Shown here piece after piece: positions 35,194 through 44,421 of a DNA stretch of 64,000 nucleotides. The stretch comes from Gammaproteobacteria bacterium (lineage in GTDB: Bacteria; Pseudomonadota; Gammaproteobacteria; Pseudomonadales; Azotimanducaceae): the NCBI GenBank assembly GCA_012960535.1, contig DUBB01000027.1, forward strand, positions 47,487 to 111,486. The letters run 5' to 3'. The translations under genes were made by a program, and so were the position numbers. The stretch's first letter is position 1. Each line of letters opens with the position of its first letter. A model generated the notes under the pieces. That model saw only the letters and a list, made by a program, of their open reading frames with translations. It ran no database searches and was not told the DNA's origin.

Positions 35194-36974
35194 GGGCGTT
35201 GATGGCGTTTTCTGGCAATTTTTTGGCGAGCTTGCCGGAGCCAGAATCTTGCTGGTGAAAAGTGACTTTGCTGATAACGGGTAAGGGGCGTTGGCTCTCC
35301 CGTTATCAGGTTGGCTAGATGTTCGCCCGCAAGTGGCCCATGGCTGCCTCCCTTTGACCCAAACCCGGCGCTGCAGTACAGACCCTGCTGAGTAGGGATG
35401 CTCTGGTTTTGATACCATGTAAAGGGTTGTTGTTGCAGTAGTTGCCACTGAGGTACGGGTCCGACAATGGGGTTCCTGTCCACGGGCGCTGCGCGTACTC
35501 CGACGAAACTGGAATGCAGGGACCAGTCTGATAAAGGAAAACGCTGTTCTAACAGGGCCAGCAGGTAATTGCTGTCTTCATGTCGATCAGTAAGGTCACA
35601 ATCGTCAGGCTGGTAGGTGCTACCGACGTGAAAAAGGTGGTCTTCAACCTGCGCAATGCTGATATCACCGCTTGTTACTTGAGTTATTCTATTGTCGCTT
35701 TGGGCGAGAATGGATTGCCCTCGGACCAGCTTTAGCGGTATCGGTTGTAAATCATTCATTCCGATACCCGCTGCGAGCACAACCTGCTGCGTGCACATGA
35801 TCTCCTTACCCTGCTCGTCAATCAGGCGCCAGCCATCCTTGACCTGCTGTAGATCAGCGACGTGTCTTTGTAGGGTACTGACGCGATTTGCAGAAGCGAC
35901 GCCGGCTTCATGGAACAGGATCGAGTCATCCTGCTCGCTGATATAGGGGTCAGGAAACTGTCTGGCAATGATTCGCATGCGCTGTAATTTCTGTCGATTA
36001 GTGCTTTTCCAGGCCAGCGTTGTTGTTTGCACGTCGATGCTATTCTGCAATGCATAATGATTAGCAGAAATTGAGTACTTCGATTTCTGATCTGCCACAG
36101 CCGACAGTTGAGGATACAGATTCATGGTGGGTACGTTGGATGCCGCAGGCACCTGGGGACTGTCCAGTAAAGTGGTCTGGAAGCCTCGTTTTTGTAGGGC
36201 AGTCTGAACCGACCTGCCGGCAATTCCTGCTCCAATAATGACGGTTTCCAGACGTTCAATGGTGCTGGGTTGCCAGTTACCGGGTTTGTACCCGGATAAC
36301 ATTTCTTTTTTTGAACCAAACCCTGGTGCCTTAAAGACCTTAAATCCGGCTTGGCTAAGACCTTCCCTGACTTTGCCGGCAACCGTGAAGCTGGATAAGG
36401 TCGTGCCTGGTTTGCTGTTCCGGTACATCTCGTTGTAAATGGTCTGATTCCAAAGATCAGGGTTGGATGCAGGGCGAAAACCATCCAGATACCATACATC
36501 GGCCGGATAGTTGAAATCTGCCAGTGCCTGATCAACCGGGTCAAATATGAGCGTAAGCCTGATGTTCGCAGCAGGCCACAGGGCAAACCGGGTTTTGATT
36601 GGCAAAGGATAATTTTCTGTCAGCCATGAACTGAGGGGTAGGTCAAGCTGTCTGAGGTAGCGTTTCAGGTCCTGCCGGCTGGGCGGGGCTTTTTCGATAC
36701 CGATATAATGCAGAATGCCGGGACTGCCGGAGGCTTCCCATTGCTGACAGCTGAGCAGGAAATTGTTACCGAACCCAAACCCGGTTTCGACAATCGTGAA
36801 ATAGTCTGAATTGATTGCCTTTTCCTGCAACCGGTGATGGCCAGAAAAAACGTGGGATTTCTCAGCCAGTACATTGCCAACTGCCCAGTAGCCGTCATTG
36901 TAATCCGATGATATGGGATGATTTCCCTGCCAGTTAATTTCTGCAGTGGGCAGACTGTAGTGATTGTCAGTCAC
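35190..36974 (-). CDS. mnmC: tRNA 5-methylaminomethyl-2-thiouridine biosynthesis bifunctional protein
   Basis: Last two steps of mnm5s2U34 formation in tRNA wobble positions (594 aa). The N-terminal SAM methyltransferase half has 'VETGFGFGNNFLLS' and 'VWYLDGFRPASNPDLW'. The C-terminal FAD oxidase half has 'VIIGAGIAGRSVQTAL' and 'FGSKGGSHGPLAGE'. The open frame begins at 37055, but GTG 36974 gives 'MTDNHYSLPTAEINW', the family start; it overlaps the sseA stop by 8 bp. Confidence 0.95.
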   Translation of the reverse strand: MTDNHYSLPTAEINWQGNHPISSDYNDGYWAVGNVLAEKSHVFSGHHRLQEKAINSDYFTIVETGFGFGNNFLLSCQQWEASGSPGILHYIGIEKAPPSRQDLKRYLRQLDLPLSSWLTENYPLPIKTRFALWPAANIRLTLIFDPVDQALADFNYPADVWYLDGFRPASNPDLWNQTIYNEMYRNSKPGTTLSSFTVAGKVREGLSQAGFKVFKAPGFGSKKEMLSGYKPGNWQPSTIERLETVIIGAGIAGRSVQTALQKRGFQTTLLDSPQVPAASNVPTMNLYPQLSAVADQKSKYSISANHYALQNSIDVQTTTLAWKSTNRQKLQRMRIIARQFPDPYISEQDDSILFHEAGVASANRVSTLQRHVADLQQVKDGWRLIDEQGKEIMCTQQVVLAAGIGMNDLQPIPLKLVRGQSILAQSDNRITQVTSGDISIAQVEDHLFHVGSTYQPDDCDLTDRHEDSNYLLALLEQRFPLSDWSLHSSFVGVRAAPVDRNPIVGPVPQWQLLQQQPFTWYQNQSIPTQQGLYCSAGFGSKGGSHGPLAGEHLANLITGEPTPLTRYQQSHFSPARFWLRQARQKIARKRHQRP

Positions 36975-37809
36975 CTGTTTCAATGGGATGCTCAGGTTGA
37001 GTGATCCATTCGCTCCACGACCCCGGATAGAGTGAGGGTTCAGGAAATCCGGCATGCTTCAAAGCAAGAATGTGATGTGCCGCTGTCACGCCAGAGCCGC
37101 AGTAACAGATAGGCACTTGCGGTGGTGAGATACCGGCTTGATCGTATTGCGCCAGTAGAGTGGCTTTAGGTTTGAATTTACCGTCTGCCATATTTTCTGT
37201 AAAGGGCATACAGATTGCGCCTGGGATGTGGCCTGCTATGGGGTCGACGGGCTCACTTTCTCCGGAAAACCGCTTGCGATCTCTGGCGTCAATTATAGCT
37301 TCAGGCTTTGATAACAGGTCTTTGGCATTAACCTGTCGGGTAATTGGCTGGCGCTGACTGAGAAATCCTTTTGGCAGGTGGTGCTGGTCCTTGCTAACCA
37401 CTCGTTGTTCCCCGCACCAGGCGGCAAAACCGCCGTTTAACACAGAAACATTTGCATGGCCGAGCCAGCGCATCATCCACCATAGGCGGGCAGCGTAGGC
37501 ACCGTTATCGGCATCATAGGCAATGACCTGGGTATCATCACTGATTCCCCAGGCCGCCGCGGTGTTCAAAAAAACATCCCTTTCCGGTAAAGGATGTCTG
37601 CCGGTTACGCCAGGTTTGATGATATCGCTCAAGTCTTGGTTTAGATCTACGTACTGAGCCCCTGGGATATGGTCACCATCAAACAGGCGTCGGCCAAGGC
37701 CTGTGTCGAACAGATCGAACCGACAGTCGAGTAGCACCAACGGGATCTCGGCATCCAGGCGCTCATGAAGCTCGGCTGTATTAATAAGAGTCAGGGAGTT
37801 AACCGCCAT
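36967..37809 (-). CDS. sseA: 3-mercaptopyruvate sulfurtransferase
   Basis: Two-domain rhodanese (280 aa). An inactive N-terminal domain ('ALVLLDCRFDL'-like, 'VDLNQDLSDI') precedes the catalytic domain with the active-site loop 'CYCGSGVTAAH'. The Cys-Gly-Ser-Gly-Val-Thr loop marks mercaptopyruvate rather than thiosulfate preference. It overlaps yciH (11 bp) upstream and mnmC downstream; a sulfur-donor enzyme beside a tRNA-modification gene is notable, though MnmC itself needs no sulfur. Confidence 0.95.
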   Translation of the reverse strand: MAVNSLTLINTAELHERLDAEIPLVLLDCRFDLFDTGLGRRLFDGDHIPGAQYVDLNQDLSDIIKPGVTGRHPLPERDVFLNTAAAWGISDDTQVIAYDADNGAYAARLWWMMRWLGHANVSVLNGGFAAWCGEQRVVSKDQHHLPKGFLSQRQPITRQVNAKDLLSKPEAIIDARDRKRFSGESEPVDPIAGHIPGAICMPFTENMADGKFKPKATLLAQYDQAGISPPQVPICYCGSGVTAAHHILALKHAGFPEPSLYPGSWSEWITQPEHPIETGD

Positions 37810-38131
37810 GGAGCTTCACCTGATAGCCCTTTTTGAGTAATTCGGTCATCAGTACCTGCCTCTGATCCCCCTGTATCACAATTTCATCCGCTGTCGTGCT
37901 ACCACCGACGCCACAAAGCTTCTTGAATTGTTTTGCAAGTCTTTTCAGCTCCTCTTTATTGACGGGCAGGCCGCGTATCAGGGTGACCGGCTTACCCTTG
38001 CGGCCCTTTGACTCCCTTGAAATACGTACCTGGCCATCGCCGATAGGTGCTGTATCATGCCCCGTGCAGGAATCCGCGGGTTTTTCGCAGACAGGGCAGA
38101 GTCGGCCTTGATCAGTTGAATAGACTGCCAT
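37799..38131 (-). CDS. yciH: SUI1/eIF1-like protein YciH
   Basis: 110-aa member of the SUI1 family, thought to influence translation-initiation fidelity by binding near the ribosomal P site. The SUI1 core 'GKPVTLIRGLPVNKEELKRL', 'CGVGGSTTADEIVIQGDQR' is complete. A zinc-ribbon-like N-terminus 'CPVCEKPADSC' is present. GAGGAGGG precedes the ATG. Head of the yciH-sseA-mnmC run. Confidence 0.93.
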   Translation of the reverse strand: MAVYSTDQGRLCPVCEKPADSCTGHDTAPIGDGQVRISRESKGRKGKPVTLIRGLPVNKEELKRLAKQFKKLCGVGGSTTADEIVIQGDQRQVLMTELLKKGYQVKLHGG

Positions 38132-38238
38132 GATAACCCTCCTCGCCAGAATAGCAGCCCCACTAGTCGCGGTGACCTAATAATCCTTAGTGAAAATATA
38201 AAAGTTCTGACAGCCCTTCACCCAAAACACAACCATCA

Positions 38239-38664
38239 TTAACCTTCATGGTATATAAACAGATCAAGTTGTTCGGTTTGCGCCCTTAGTTTACACAAAT
38301 GCACGAGTTCAAAGACGAATGAAAGCACATCTTCTGAGTCTACTTCCAATGCCTCCATCGGAGCACTGCCTAACCAGTGCTCTGTTATCTGTTCAACTTC
38401 ATCTTCTTCGAAGGCCGCCAGCTTATCAGTTATCAGACGGTCAATAGTGAGAATATAAGGACCATCTTCATTCAGCTGGTGATATAGATATTCGTAGGCT
38501 TCTGCTTCTTCGGAAAAGCATCCCAGCAGAAGGGCGTACAGCTGGTAACGGGCTTCCTTATGAATCGGCCCCGTGGTTAGGTGCGGACCCATGTCAGCGG
38601 GTGAATCTTCAGTCGTTAGATAGGAGAGGTCCTCTCCGCGTCCAAGAATAACGATGTCGGCCAT
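38239..38664 (-). CDS. Acidic hypothetical protein
   Basis: 141 aa, strongly acidic, helical-looking, no signal peptide or membrane helix. I do not recognise it. It begins 'MADIVILGRGEDLSYL' and has a central 'YQLYALLLGCFSEEAEAYEYLY' stretch. It starts 11 bp after the membrane cold-shock gene and is probably cotranscribed with it. Confidence 0.7.
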   Translation of the reverse strand: MADIVILGRGEDLSYLTTEDSPADMGPHLTTGPIHKEARYQLYALLLGCFSEEAEAYEYLYHQLNEDGPYILTIDRLITDKLAAFEEDEVEQITEHWLGSAPMEALEVDSEDVLSFVFELVHLCKLRAQTEQLDLFIYHEG

Positions 38665-38675
38665 TGCTCAGAACT

Positions 38676-39086
38676 CTAGATGGTGCTCACCTCGTCTGCC
38701 TGCAGGCCTTTATCGCCTTCGGTGACTATGAAACTTACCCGCTCGCCTTCGCGCAGCCCACGGTGGCCTTCACCAACGATATTGCGATAGTGAACAAAGA
38801 TGTCTTCACCCTGATCCCGGGTGATAAAGCCGTAACCTTTCTTGGTATTGAACCATTTTACTGTGCCTGATTCTTCATCTTCGTCTTCATAATCCAGGTA
38901 TTCTTGCGCTGTGTTTGATGACAGCACAGTCGCCGTGAATAGCGCCAGGACTATGATCGCGAGTTGCAGCCACAGTCCTGGTTCGCCGGGAAAGGGTAAT
39001 TCGTCTATTTGGATGTAGCCAGTAGCAGTGTAAGTAATAACCCCTAACAGGATTGCGATGGCACAGTTTCTTAACATTGGTTTCAT
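38676..39086 (-). CDS. Membrane-anchored cold-shock domain protein
   Basis: 136 aa. Two hydrophobic helices (about 7-25 and 38-57), then an acidic linker (about 60-72) and a complete cold-shock domain (73-136) with RNP1 'KGYGFI' and RNP2 'DIFVHY'. The nucleic-acid-binding domain follows the membrane part, so RNA or ssDNA binding would occur at the inner membrane. Usual Csp proteins are free and about 70 aa. It is upstream of the acidic hypothetical gene. Confidence 0.88.
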   Translation of the reverse strand: MKPMLRNCAIAILLGVITYTATGYIQIDELPFPGEPGLWLQLAIIVLALFTATVLSSNTAQEYLDYEDEDEESGTVKWFNTKKGYGFITRDQGEDIFVHYRNIVGEGHRGLREGERVSFIVTEGDKGLQADEVSTI

Positions 39087-39143
39087 ATTTTATACATCTT
39101 GCAAAAGGAGAGGATCATACTGGTTCCAGGCGCCAGGGCCAAG

Positions 39144-39914
39144 TTATGTGGAAACAGTATTTAGAATCTGCTGATAGCGGGTTACCGTTTCAGGCAGGCC
39201 AAGCCACAGGGCATCAGTAATCAGAGCATGACCAATGGATACTTCGCTGACGTTTTTCACACTTGAACAAAATGTATCAAGATTGTCGAGGTTCAGATCA
39301 TGGCCGGCATTAATTTCAAGCCCCAGGGTAGTGGCAAGGTTACCACATTGAATAAAGTTTGATAATACGGTTTCCTGTTCCGGCGTACCAAAAGCATCTG
39401 CAAAAGGTCCAGTATAAAATTCAATTCGCTCCACACCCAGGTCGGCTGCTGCCTTGATTTGATGGTCGATGGGATCCATAAACAGACTGACTCGGATATT
39501 GAGGGATTGTAGTTTTCTGACTATCGGCTCCAGCATTATACTGCTGGTTGTCAGATCCCAACCATGGTCGCTGGTTAACTGGGATGGGTCGTCCGGGACC
39601 AGGGTGCATTGCTGTGGCAGCGTTTCCTCAACCAGGGCAATAAAGCCGGGATAGCCGCTGGTGTTTTCTGGCGCGAATGGGTTTCCTTCGATGTTAAATT
39701 CGACCGTGGGATACGATCGTTTGAGTAGCTGACTTAACTCAAGCACATCGGAAACACGTATATGCCGCTGGTCCGGTCGGGGGTGCACGGTAATACCCTG
39801 AGCGCCATATTCGATACACGTTCTTGCGGCTGCTTGGACATCAGGAATGGTTGTGTCCCTGGAGTTTCTGATCAGAGCAATCTTATTGAGGTTGACGCTT
39901 AATTGAGTATTCAT
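39144..39914 (-). CDS. pdxJ: Pyridoxine 5'-phosphate synthase
   Basis: Condenses 1-deoxyxylulose-5-phosphate with 3-amino-2-oxopropyl phosphate (vitamin B6 synthesis; 256 aa). 'SVNLNKIALIRNSRDTTIPD' (given in part), 'GAQGITVHPRPDQRHIRVSD', 'EFNIEGNP' and 'INAGHDLNLDNL' cover the conserved TIM-barrel sites. The frame extends to 40013, but ATG 39914 matches the family. Its start overlaps the end of the SH3-domain gene by 4 bp. Confidence 0.95.
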   Translation of the reverse strand: MNTQLSVNLNKIALIRNSRDTTIPDVQAAARTCIEYGAQGITVHPRPDQRHIRVSDVLELSQLLKRSYPTVEFNIEGNPFAPENTSGYPGFIALVEETLPQQCTLVPDDPSQLTSDHGWDLTTSSIMLEPIVRKLQSLNIRVSLFMDPIDHQIKAAADLGVERIEFYTGPFADAFGTPEQETVLSNFIQCGNLATTLGLEINAGHDLNLDNLDTFCSSVKNVSEVSIGHALITDALWLGLPETVTRYQQILNTVST

Positions 39915-40573
39915 GACCAGCCGCCTTTGAACCTGCCCTGGTAGAGTTTTCTGGCCATCCAGAACCCCAGCAGTATGCCGAATAATATGGTGCTGGCACC
40001 GATCAGAAACCACCTCTGCATTAGCTCTGTATCCTTTTCTTGATTGTCAGACTGAATCTGGGCTAGTTGTTTAGTCGTCGTTTCCAATTGTATCTGCAGA
40101 GTTACAAGCGCTTCCTCATTTTTCAAAGCGCCTTGGGATAGGCTGGAAATTCTCTCGAATTCAGTACTCAGTCGATTGTTCTGTTCGCTTAAAAGCTCGG
40201 CTCGTTCGAGGTATTCAGCGGCTAGCTGCTCTGTTTTTTTTAGCTCGGAGCGCTGGCTGGCCTGGTTAAGGATTGATTGTTCTAATTCAGTTTTGAGGGT
40301 TTTAATGAGGTCTCTGGCAATTGGCTGGTCGATCAGGTATTGGCTAAGAATGTAGCCTTCGGTGCCATCTGTTAAGCGAACGAGCACAAAGCCATCGATG
40401 GGGCTGGCATCGACCAATGTAACAGCGGTGCCACTTGGAAGGGCGCTTTCAATAAAGTCGGCTTGCTCAGACGGCTGGGCTCGCAACGGTACATAGAGGA
40501 TGTCTCTAATATAATAAGGGTCTGCATTTACGGCAGAACCAGTGAGCAGGATTAGGAGTAGGATTATCTTCAG
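39911..40573 (-). CDS. YgiM-like SH3-domain membrane protein (probable CTG start)
   Basis: Periplasmic SH3b domain, coiled coil and C-terminal membrane helix, the TIGR04211/YgiM architecture (220 aa). Conventional starts give only TTG 40486, which cuts into the SH3 domain. Reading upstream in frame adds '[16 protein letters not shown]', a clear signal peptide, and '[17 protein letters not shown]', the family's mature N-terminus. The only sensible start is CTG 40571-40573, 7-8 bases after AAGG and overlapping the yciI stop as CTGA. SH3 about 18-80, coiled coil 85-180, TM near 190-208. Confidence 0.8.
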   Translation of the reverse strand: MKIILLLILLTGSAVNADPYYIRDILYVPLRAQPSEQADFIESALPSGTAVTLVDASPIDGFVLVRLTDGTEGYILSQYLIDQPIARDLIKTLKTELEQSILNQASQRSELKKTEQLAAEYLERAELLSEQNNRLSTEFERISSLSQGALKNEEALVTLQIQLETTTKQLAQIQSDNQEKDTELMQRWFLIGASTILFGILLGFWMARKLYQGRFKGGWS

Positions 40574-40869
40574 GGTAATACCTTTTTAAAAGGTTTTACA
40601 ATGACTTTATGGTAGACGCCGCCAATAAGATAAGGGTCGTTGTGTGCCCATACATTTGCATCTTCTAATGAATCGAATTCGGCAATGATTAAACTCCCAG
40701 TAAAACCTGCATCGCCTGGGTTATCGCTGTCAATTGCAGGGTGTGGGCCGGCAGTGATCAGCTTGCCCTGATCGGCCAGTAACTGGACTCTTTCCAAATG
40801 AGCGGGTCTCGTCTTCAGCCTAAGCGAGAGAGAGTCGTTAACATCAGTTGATATGATGGCGTAAAGCAT
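40570..40869 (-). CDS. yciI: YciI family protein
   Basis: 99-aa YCII-domain protein, a ferredoxin-like fold with a His-Asp pair; function of the family is unsettled. '[17 protein letters not shown]', 'AGPHPA' and '[23 protein letters not shown]' (in part) are characteristic. Its ATG shares one base with the yciB stop (TAATG), implying coupled translation. Confidence 0.93.
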   Translation of the reverse strand: MLYAIISTDVNDSLSLRLKTRPAHLERVQLLADQGKLITAGPHPAIDSDNPGDAGFTGSLIIAEFDSLEDANVWAHNDPYLIGGVYHKVIVKPFKKVLP

Positions 40870-41432
40870 TATTGATGCTCCGTTGGCGGGGTCGTCGTCT
40901 CTGATAAGTGTCCGGATTTAACGAGATAGGTCACGGAGATGACAAAGTAAATCAGGGTGAGGCCAAAACCGCCCACCAGTTTGTAGGTAACCCAGAAATC
41001 GAGGCTGAAATTATAGGCAATGATAAGGTTCAGGCTACCTGCCACTAAGAATCCCAGAGCCCACCCGTATCCAAGCCGAATCCAGACTTGCTCGGGAAGA
41101 GATATTTGCTTGCCAAGGGCCGCTTTGATGGGCGATTTCCCACCTATGAACTGGCTGCCCCAGAGTATTAAAGCAAAGGCCCAGTTGATAATGGTTGGTT
41201 TCCACTGGATAAAGGTTTCGTTTCGGAAAAACAGCGTCAGGCTGCCGAATAAAAGTACGCTCCAGAGCACGATTTGGGACATTGGCTTGATCGCGCCAGT
41301 CCGAAAATGCTCTATGCCTATCTGGCATACCACGGCTACCATCAACACTGAAGTGCTTAGATAGATGTCTTTTGTAGTGAAATAAAAGCCGACAAATAGA
41401 ATTACAGGAGCGAGTTCTGTAAATTGGTTCAT
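40869..41432 (-). CDS. yciB: Inner-membrane septation protein YciB
   Basis: Polytopic membrane protein (187 aa, five to six helices) involved in envelope integrity and septation (also called IspZ). '[15 protein letters not shown]', '[12 protein letters not shown]' and '[17 protein letters not shown]' are family signatures. It heads the yciB-yciI-SH3-pdxJ run and is divergent from yciO. Confidence 0.94.
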   Translation of the reverse strand: MNQFTELAPVILFVGFYFTTKDIYLSTSVLMVAVVCQIGIEHFRTGAIKPMSQIVLWSVLLFGSLTLFFRNETFIQWKPTIINWAFALILWGSQFIGGKSPIKAALGKQISLPEQVWIRLGYGWALGFLVAGSLNLIIAYNFSLDFWVTYKLVGGFGLTLIYFVISVTYLVKSGHLSETTTPPTEHQ

Positions 41433-41569
41433 GTGAGTCTTTCATTGATAATAGCATCGAATAATACTACAAATTAGAGCTTAGAACAGGTGTTCTGGAT
41501 TGGTTCTGGTAGCCTGTCGTTCAGAGCGCAATTCTGTTTTAATGATGGCTTAACCAAGTGAAGTTAATT

Positions 41570-42190
41570 ATGAGTCAGTTTTTCAGCATTCATCCTCAAA
41601 ACCCTCAGAAAAGACTGATACAAAAGGCCGGTGATATCGTTCTCGGTGGTGGCATTATTGCCTATCCGACCGATTCCGCGTATGCCCTGGGTTGTTCGCT
41701 TGATAATAAGCAGGGCCTGGATCGAATCCGCGAAATCAGGAGAATTTCACTGGATCATGATTTTACTTTAGTGTGTCGTGACTTGAGTGATCTGGGTAGC
41801 TATGCCCGGGTCTCCAATCAGGTGTACCGAATGCTGAAGTCCAATACGCCTGGTGCCTATACCTTTATTCTCGAAGCAAGCAGGCGGGTACCGAAAAGGC
41901 TGGTGCAAGCGAAGCGGAAGACTATTGGCATGAGAGTGCCAGAGAATCGAATCTGTCATGCGCTGGTACAGGCTGTAGGTGAGCCGATGATGAGTACGTC
42001 ACTGATTCTAGCGGGTGATACTGATCCCCTGACCGATCCCTATGAAATTCGGCAGATTCTTGAGTCTGACGTGGATTTAGTCATTGATGGTGGGTTTTGT
42101 GGTTTAGAACCCAGTACAGTAGTGGACCTGACCGGTGATCGCCCCAGAATACTTCGTCACGGCTGTGGCGATATTGCGCCATTTGACTAG
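41570..42190 (+). CDS. yciO: YciO-type threonylcarbamoyl-AMP synthase family protein
   Basis: Sua5/YciO/YrdC fold (206 aa), related to the enzyme making threonylcarbamoyl-adenylate for tRNA t6A, though YciO proper has a distinct, uncertain role. 'MSQFFSIHPQNPQKRLIQ' and 'YPTDSAYALGC' match E. coli YciO closely. GTG 41558 is in frame upstream, but ATG 41570 gives the homologous start. Confidence 0.93.
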   Translation: MSQFFSIHPQNPQKRLIQKAGDIVLGGGIIAYPTDSAYALGCSLDNKQGLDRIREIRRISLDHDFTLVCRDLSDLGSYARVSNQVYRMLKSNTPGAYTFILEASRRVPKRLVQAKRKTIGMRVPENRICHALVQAVGEPMMSTSLILAGDTDPLTDPYEIRQILESDVDLVIDGGFCGLEPSTVVDLTGDRPRILRHGCGDIAPFD

Positions 42191-42194
42191 TCAA

Positions 42195-42225
42195 TTGAGA
42201 CAAGTGCGCGCTGGCTGGTTATAAT
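42195..42225 (+). promoter_or_regulatory. Possible trpS promoter
   Basis: TTGAGA and a consensus TATAAT are 19 bp apart, about 100 bp upstream of trpS. The spacer is longer than usual, so this is tentative. Confidence 0.3.
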
Positions 42226-42324
42226 TAAGCAATATTAGGAAAATCAGGGCATATTGTTGTTGAATCGCTTCCCTTTGTTGTTAGATGTCTTTTTCAGTGG
42301 TTCCTGGATCAGGGTTGATGGCCA

Positions 42325-43539
42325 TTGAGCTCATCTGACCCCCAGAAAAAAGTACTCTCAGGTATGCGGCCCACGGGTCGCTTACATCTTGGTCACTACC
42401 ATGGTGTATTAAAGAATTGGGCACGGCTGCAGCATGAATATGACTGTCTGTTCTTTGTCGCTGACTGGCATGCCCTTACTAGCCATTATGAAGACACCCA
42501 GGTTTTAGAGGAAAATGTCTGGCAGATGGTGATTGACTGGCTGGCGTCGGGTATTAACCCTAGTTCTGCTACATTATTTATTCAGTCGAGAGTACCGGAG
42601 CATGCTGAACTGCACCTTTTACTATCGATGATTACACCACTGAGCTGGGTTGAGCGGGTGCCAACCTTTAAAGACCAGGTGACCCGGTCGAAGGACAGGG
42701 ATTTATCGACTTACGGCTTTCTCGGATATCCTGTATTGCAAAGTTCAGATATTCTGGTCTATCGGGCGGGTCATGTGCCGGTTGGCGCGGATCAGGTACC
42801 TCACGTGGAAATGGCCAGGGAACTGGCTCGTCGTTTTAATCATATATTTGGTCGAGATGCGGGTTTTGAGCGTATTGCGGAAGAGGCGATTAAGAAATTA
42901 GGCCGAAAAAAATCAAGGCTGTATCGGGATTTACGGCGAAATTATATGGAAAAGGGCAACCAGGAATCTCTGGACCAGGCCAATGCAATGGTATCGGATC
43001 AACAGAACCTTTCGCTGGGAGATAGAGACCGGCTGCTGGGATATGCCGAGGGCAGCGGTAAGATCATTCTGCCTGAGCCTAAGGCCCTGTTGACAGAAAA
43101 CGCTGTAATGTTGGGTCTCGATGGCCAGAAAATGTCTAAGTCCTATAACAATACTATTTCTCTTAGAGAGGATCCCGAGGTTGTCACTAAAAAAATCAGA
43201 ACTATGACCACCGATCCGGCTCGGGTGAAGCGAACAGATCCGGGCGACCCGAGGAAGTGCCCGGTATTCTCCCTTCATGAGATCTATTCCGGTGATGATA
43301 CTCGGGGGTGGGTTGAACAAGGTTGTACAACCGCGGGCATTGGCTGTTTGGATTGCAAAGGACCACTGATTGATGCCATTTTGGTAGAACAGCAGCCGAT
43401 GCGCGAGCGGGCGTTGCAGTTTGAAGAAAACCCGGATCTGGTCAAGAGTATTGTTGCTGAAGGTTGTGAGAAAGCAAGATCTTATGCTAAGGCAACGCTT
43501 GACGAGGTTCGAAATGCTATGGGCCTGGATTACCGTTAG
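42325..43539 (+). CDS. trpS: Tryptophanyl-tRNA synthetase
   Basis: Class I synthetase charging tRNA-Trp (404 aa, the longer form, compared with 334 in E. coli). 'GMRPTGRLHLGHYHGVL' (HIGH) and 'GQKMSKSYNNTI' (KMSKS) are intact. An extra Cys-rich region near the C-terminal half ('RKCPVFSLHEIY', 'GCTTAGIGCLDCKGP') is a feature of this longer type. The start is TTG; the nearby ATG 42318 is out of frame. scpA follows with no gap. Confidence 0.94.
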   Translation: MSSSDPQKKVLSGMRPTGRLHLGHYHGVLKNWARLQHEYDCLFFVADWHALTSHYEDTQVLEENVWQMVIDWLASGINPSSATLFIQSRVPEHAELHLLLSMITPLSWVERVPTFKDQVTRSKDRDLSTYGFLGYPVLQSSDILVYRAGHVPVGADQVPHVEMARELARRFNHIFGRDAGFERIAEEAIKKLGRKKSRLYRDLRRNYMEKGNQESLDQANAMVSDQQNLSLGDRDRLLGYAEGSGKIILPEPKALLTENAVMLGLDGQKMSKSYNNTISLREDPEVVTKKIRTMTTDPARVKRTDPGDPRKCPVFSLHEIYSGDDTRGWVEQGCTTAGIGCLDCKGPLIDAILVEQQPMRERALQFEENPDLVKSIVAEGCEKARSYAKATLDEVRNAMGLDYR

Positions 43540-44421
43540 ATGAGCGAAATAACAGATCAACCTGAGTTGAAGGGAGTGATGCCATCACAGGTATTGCCGG
43601 AACGGCAGAGCGAGCTTTCCCTGGCTTTGGTTGATGGCAAGCCTTTTACAAAGATACCCGGTGATCTCTACATTCCACCGGATGCTTTGGAAGTATTTCT
43701 GGAAGCGTTTGAAGGGCCACTTGATTTACTGCTGTATCTTATTAAAAGGCAGAATCTTGATATTCTTAATATTCAGGTAGCCGACATTACCGCCCAGTAC
43801 ATGCAGTACATTGATCTCATGATAGACCTCCAGTTTGAGCTCGCGGCAGAGTATCTAGTGATGGCTGCCATGCTGGCGGAGATCAAATCAAGGATGCTGC
43901 TGCCCAGACAAACCGAACAGGAAGAGGATGAAAGTGATCCTCGAGCGGAATTGATACGACGACTACAGGAATACGAGCGTTTCAAGAGCGCTGCAATAGC
44001 CGTTGATGAATTGCCTAGGTCAAACAGAGACTTCTGGATAGCCAGGGCAGATACGCCCGCATCAGAAAAACAGAAACCTTTACCTGAAGTTCAACTCCAG
44101 GAAATGCTAGTGGTTTTGGCAGGCGTACTCAAGCGATCAGACAGCTATGCCAGTCTCCACGTTAGACTCGAGGCACTATCTACCCGGGAACGTATGTCGC
44201 AGATTCTGCAGCGTATCCAGAACAAGGATGATAGCTTCCTGTCGTTTATATCCCTGTTCGATTCTGAGGAGGGTCGTTCTGGCCTCATTGTGACCTTTAT
44301 AGCGACTCTGGAGCTCATTAAAGAGTCACTGATCGAGGTGGTCCAGACCGAACCCTTTGCACCTATTCATGTGCGTGCTGCGGTCGCGTTAATACAACAG
44401 GACGAAATTGAACGGCCATGA
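43540..44421 (+). CDS. scpA: Segregation and condensation protein A
   Basis: Kleisin subunit (293 aa) bridging the SMC heads in chromosome condensation. The N-terminal 'EAFEGPLDLLLYLIKRQNLDI' (in part) is the conserved SMC-binding helix, and 'EYLVMAAMLAEIKSRMLLP' follows. ATG directly abuts the trpS stop and its end overlaps scpB (ATGA). No smc gene is in the window. Confidence 0.94.
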   Translation: MSEITDQPELKGVMPSQVLPERQSELSLALVDGKPFTKIPGDLYIPPDALEVFLEAFEGPLDLLLYLIKRQNLDILNIQVADITAQYMQYIDLMIDLQFELAAEYLVMAAMLAEIKSRMLLPRQTEQEEDESDPRAELIRRLQEYERFKSAAIAVDELPRSNRDFWIARADTPASEKQKPLPEVQLQEMLVVLAGVLKRSDSYASLHVRLEALSTRERMSQILQRIQNKDDSFLSFISLFDSEEGRSGLIVTFIATLELIKESLIEVVQTEPFAPIHVRAAVALIQQDEIERP

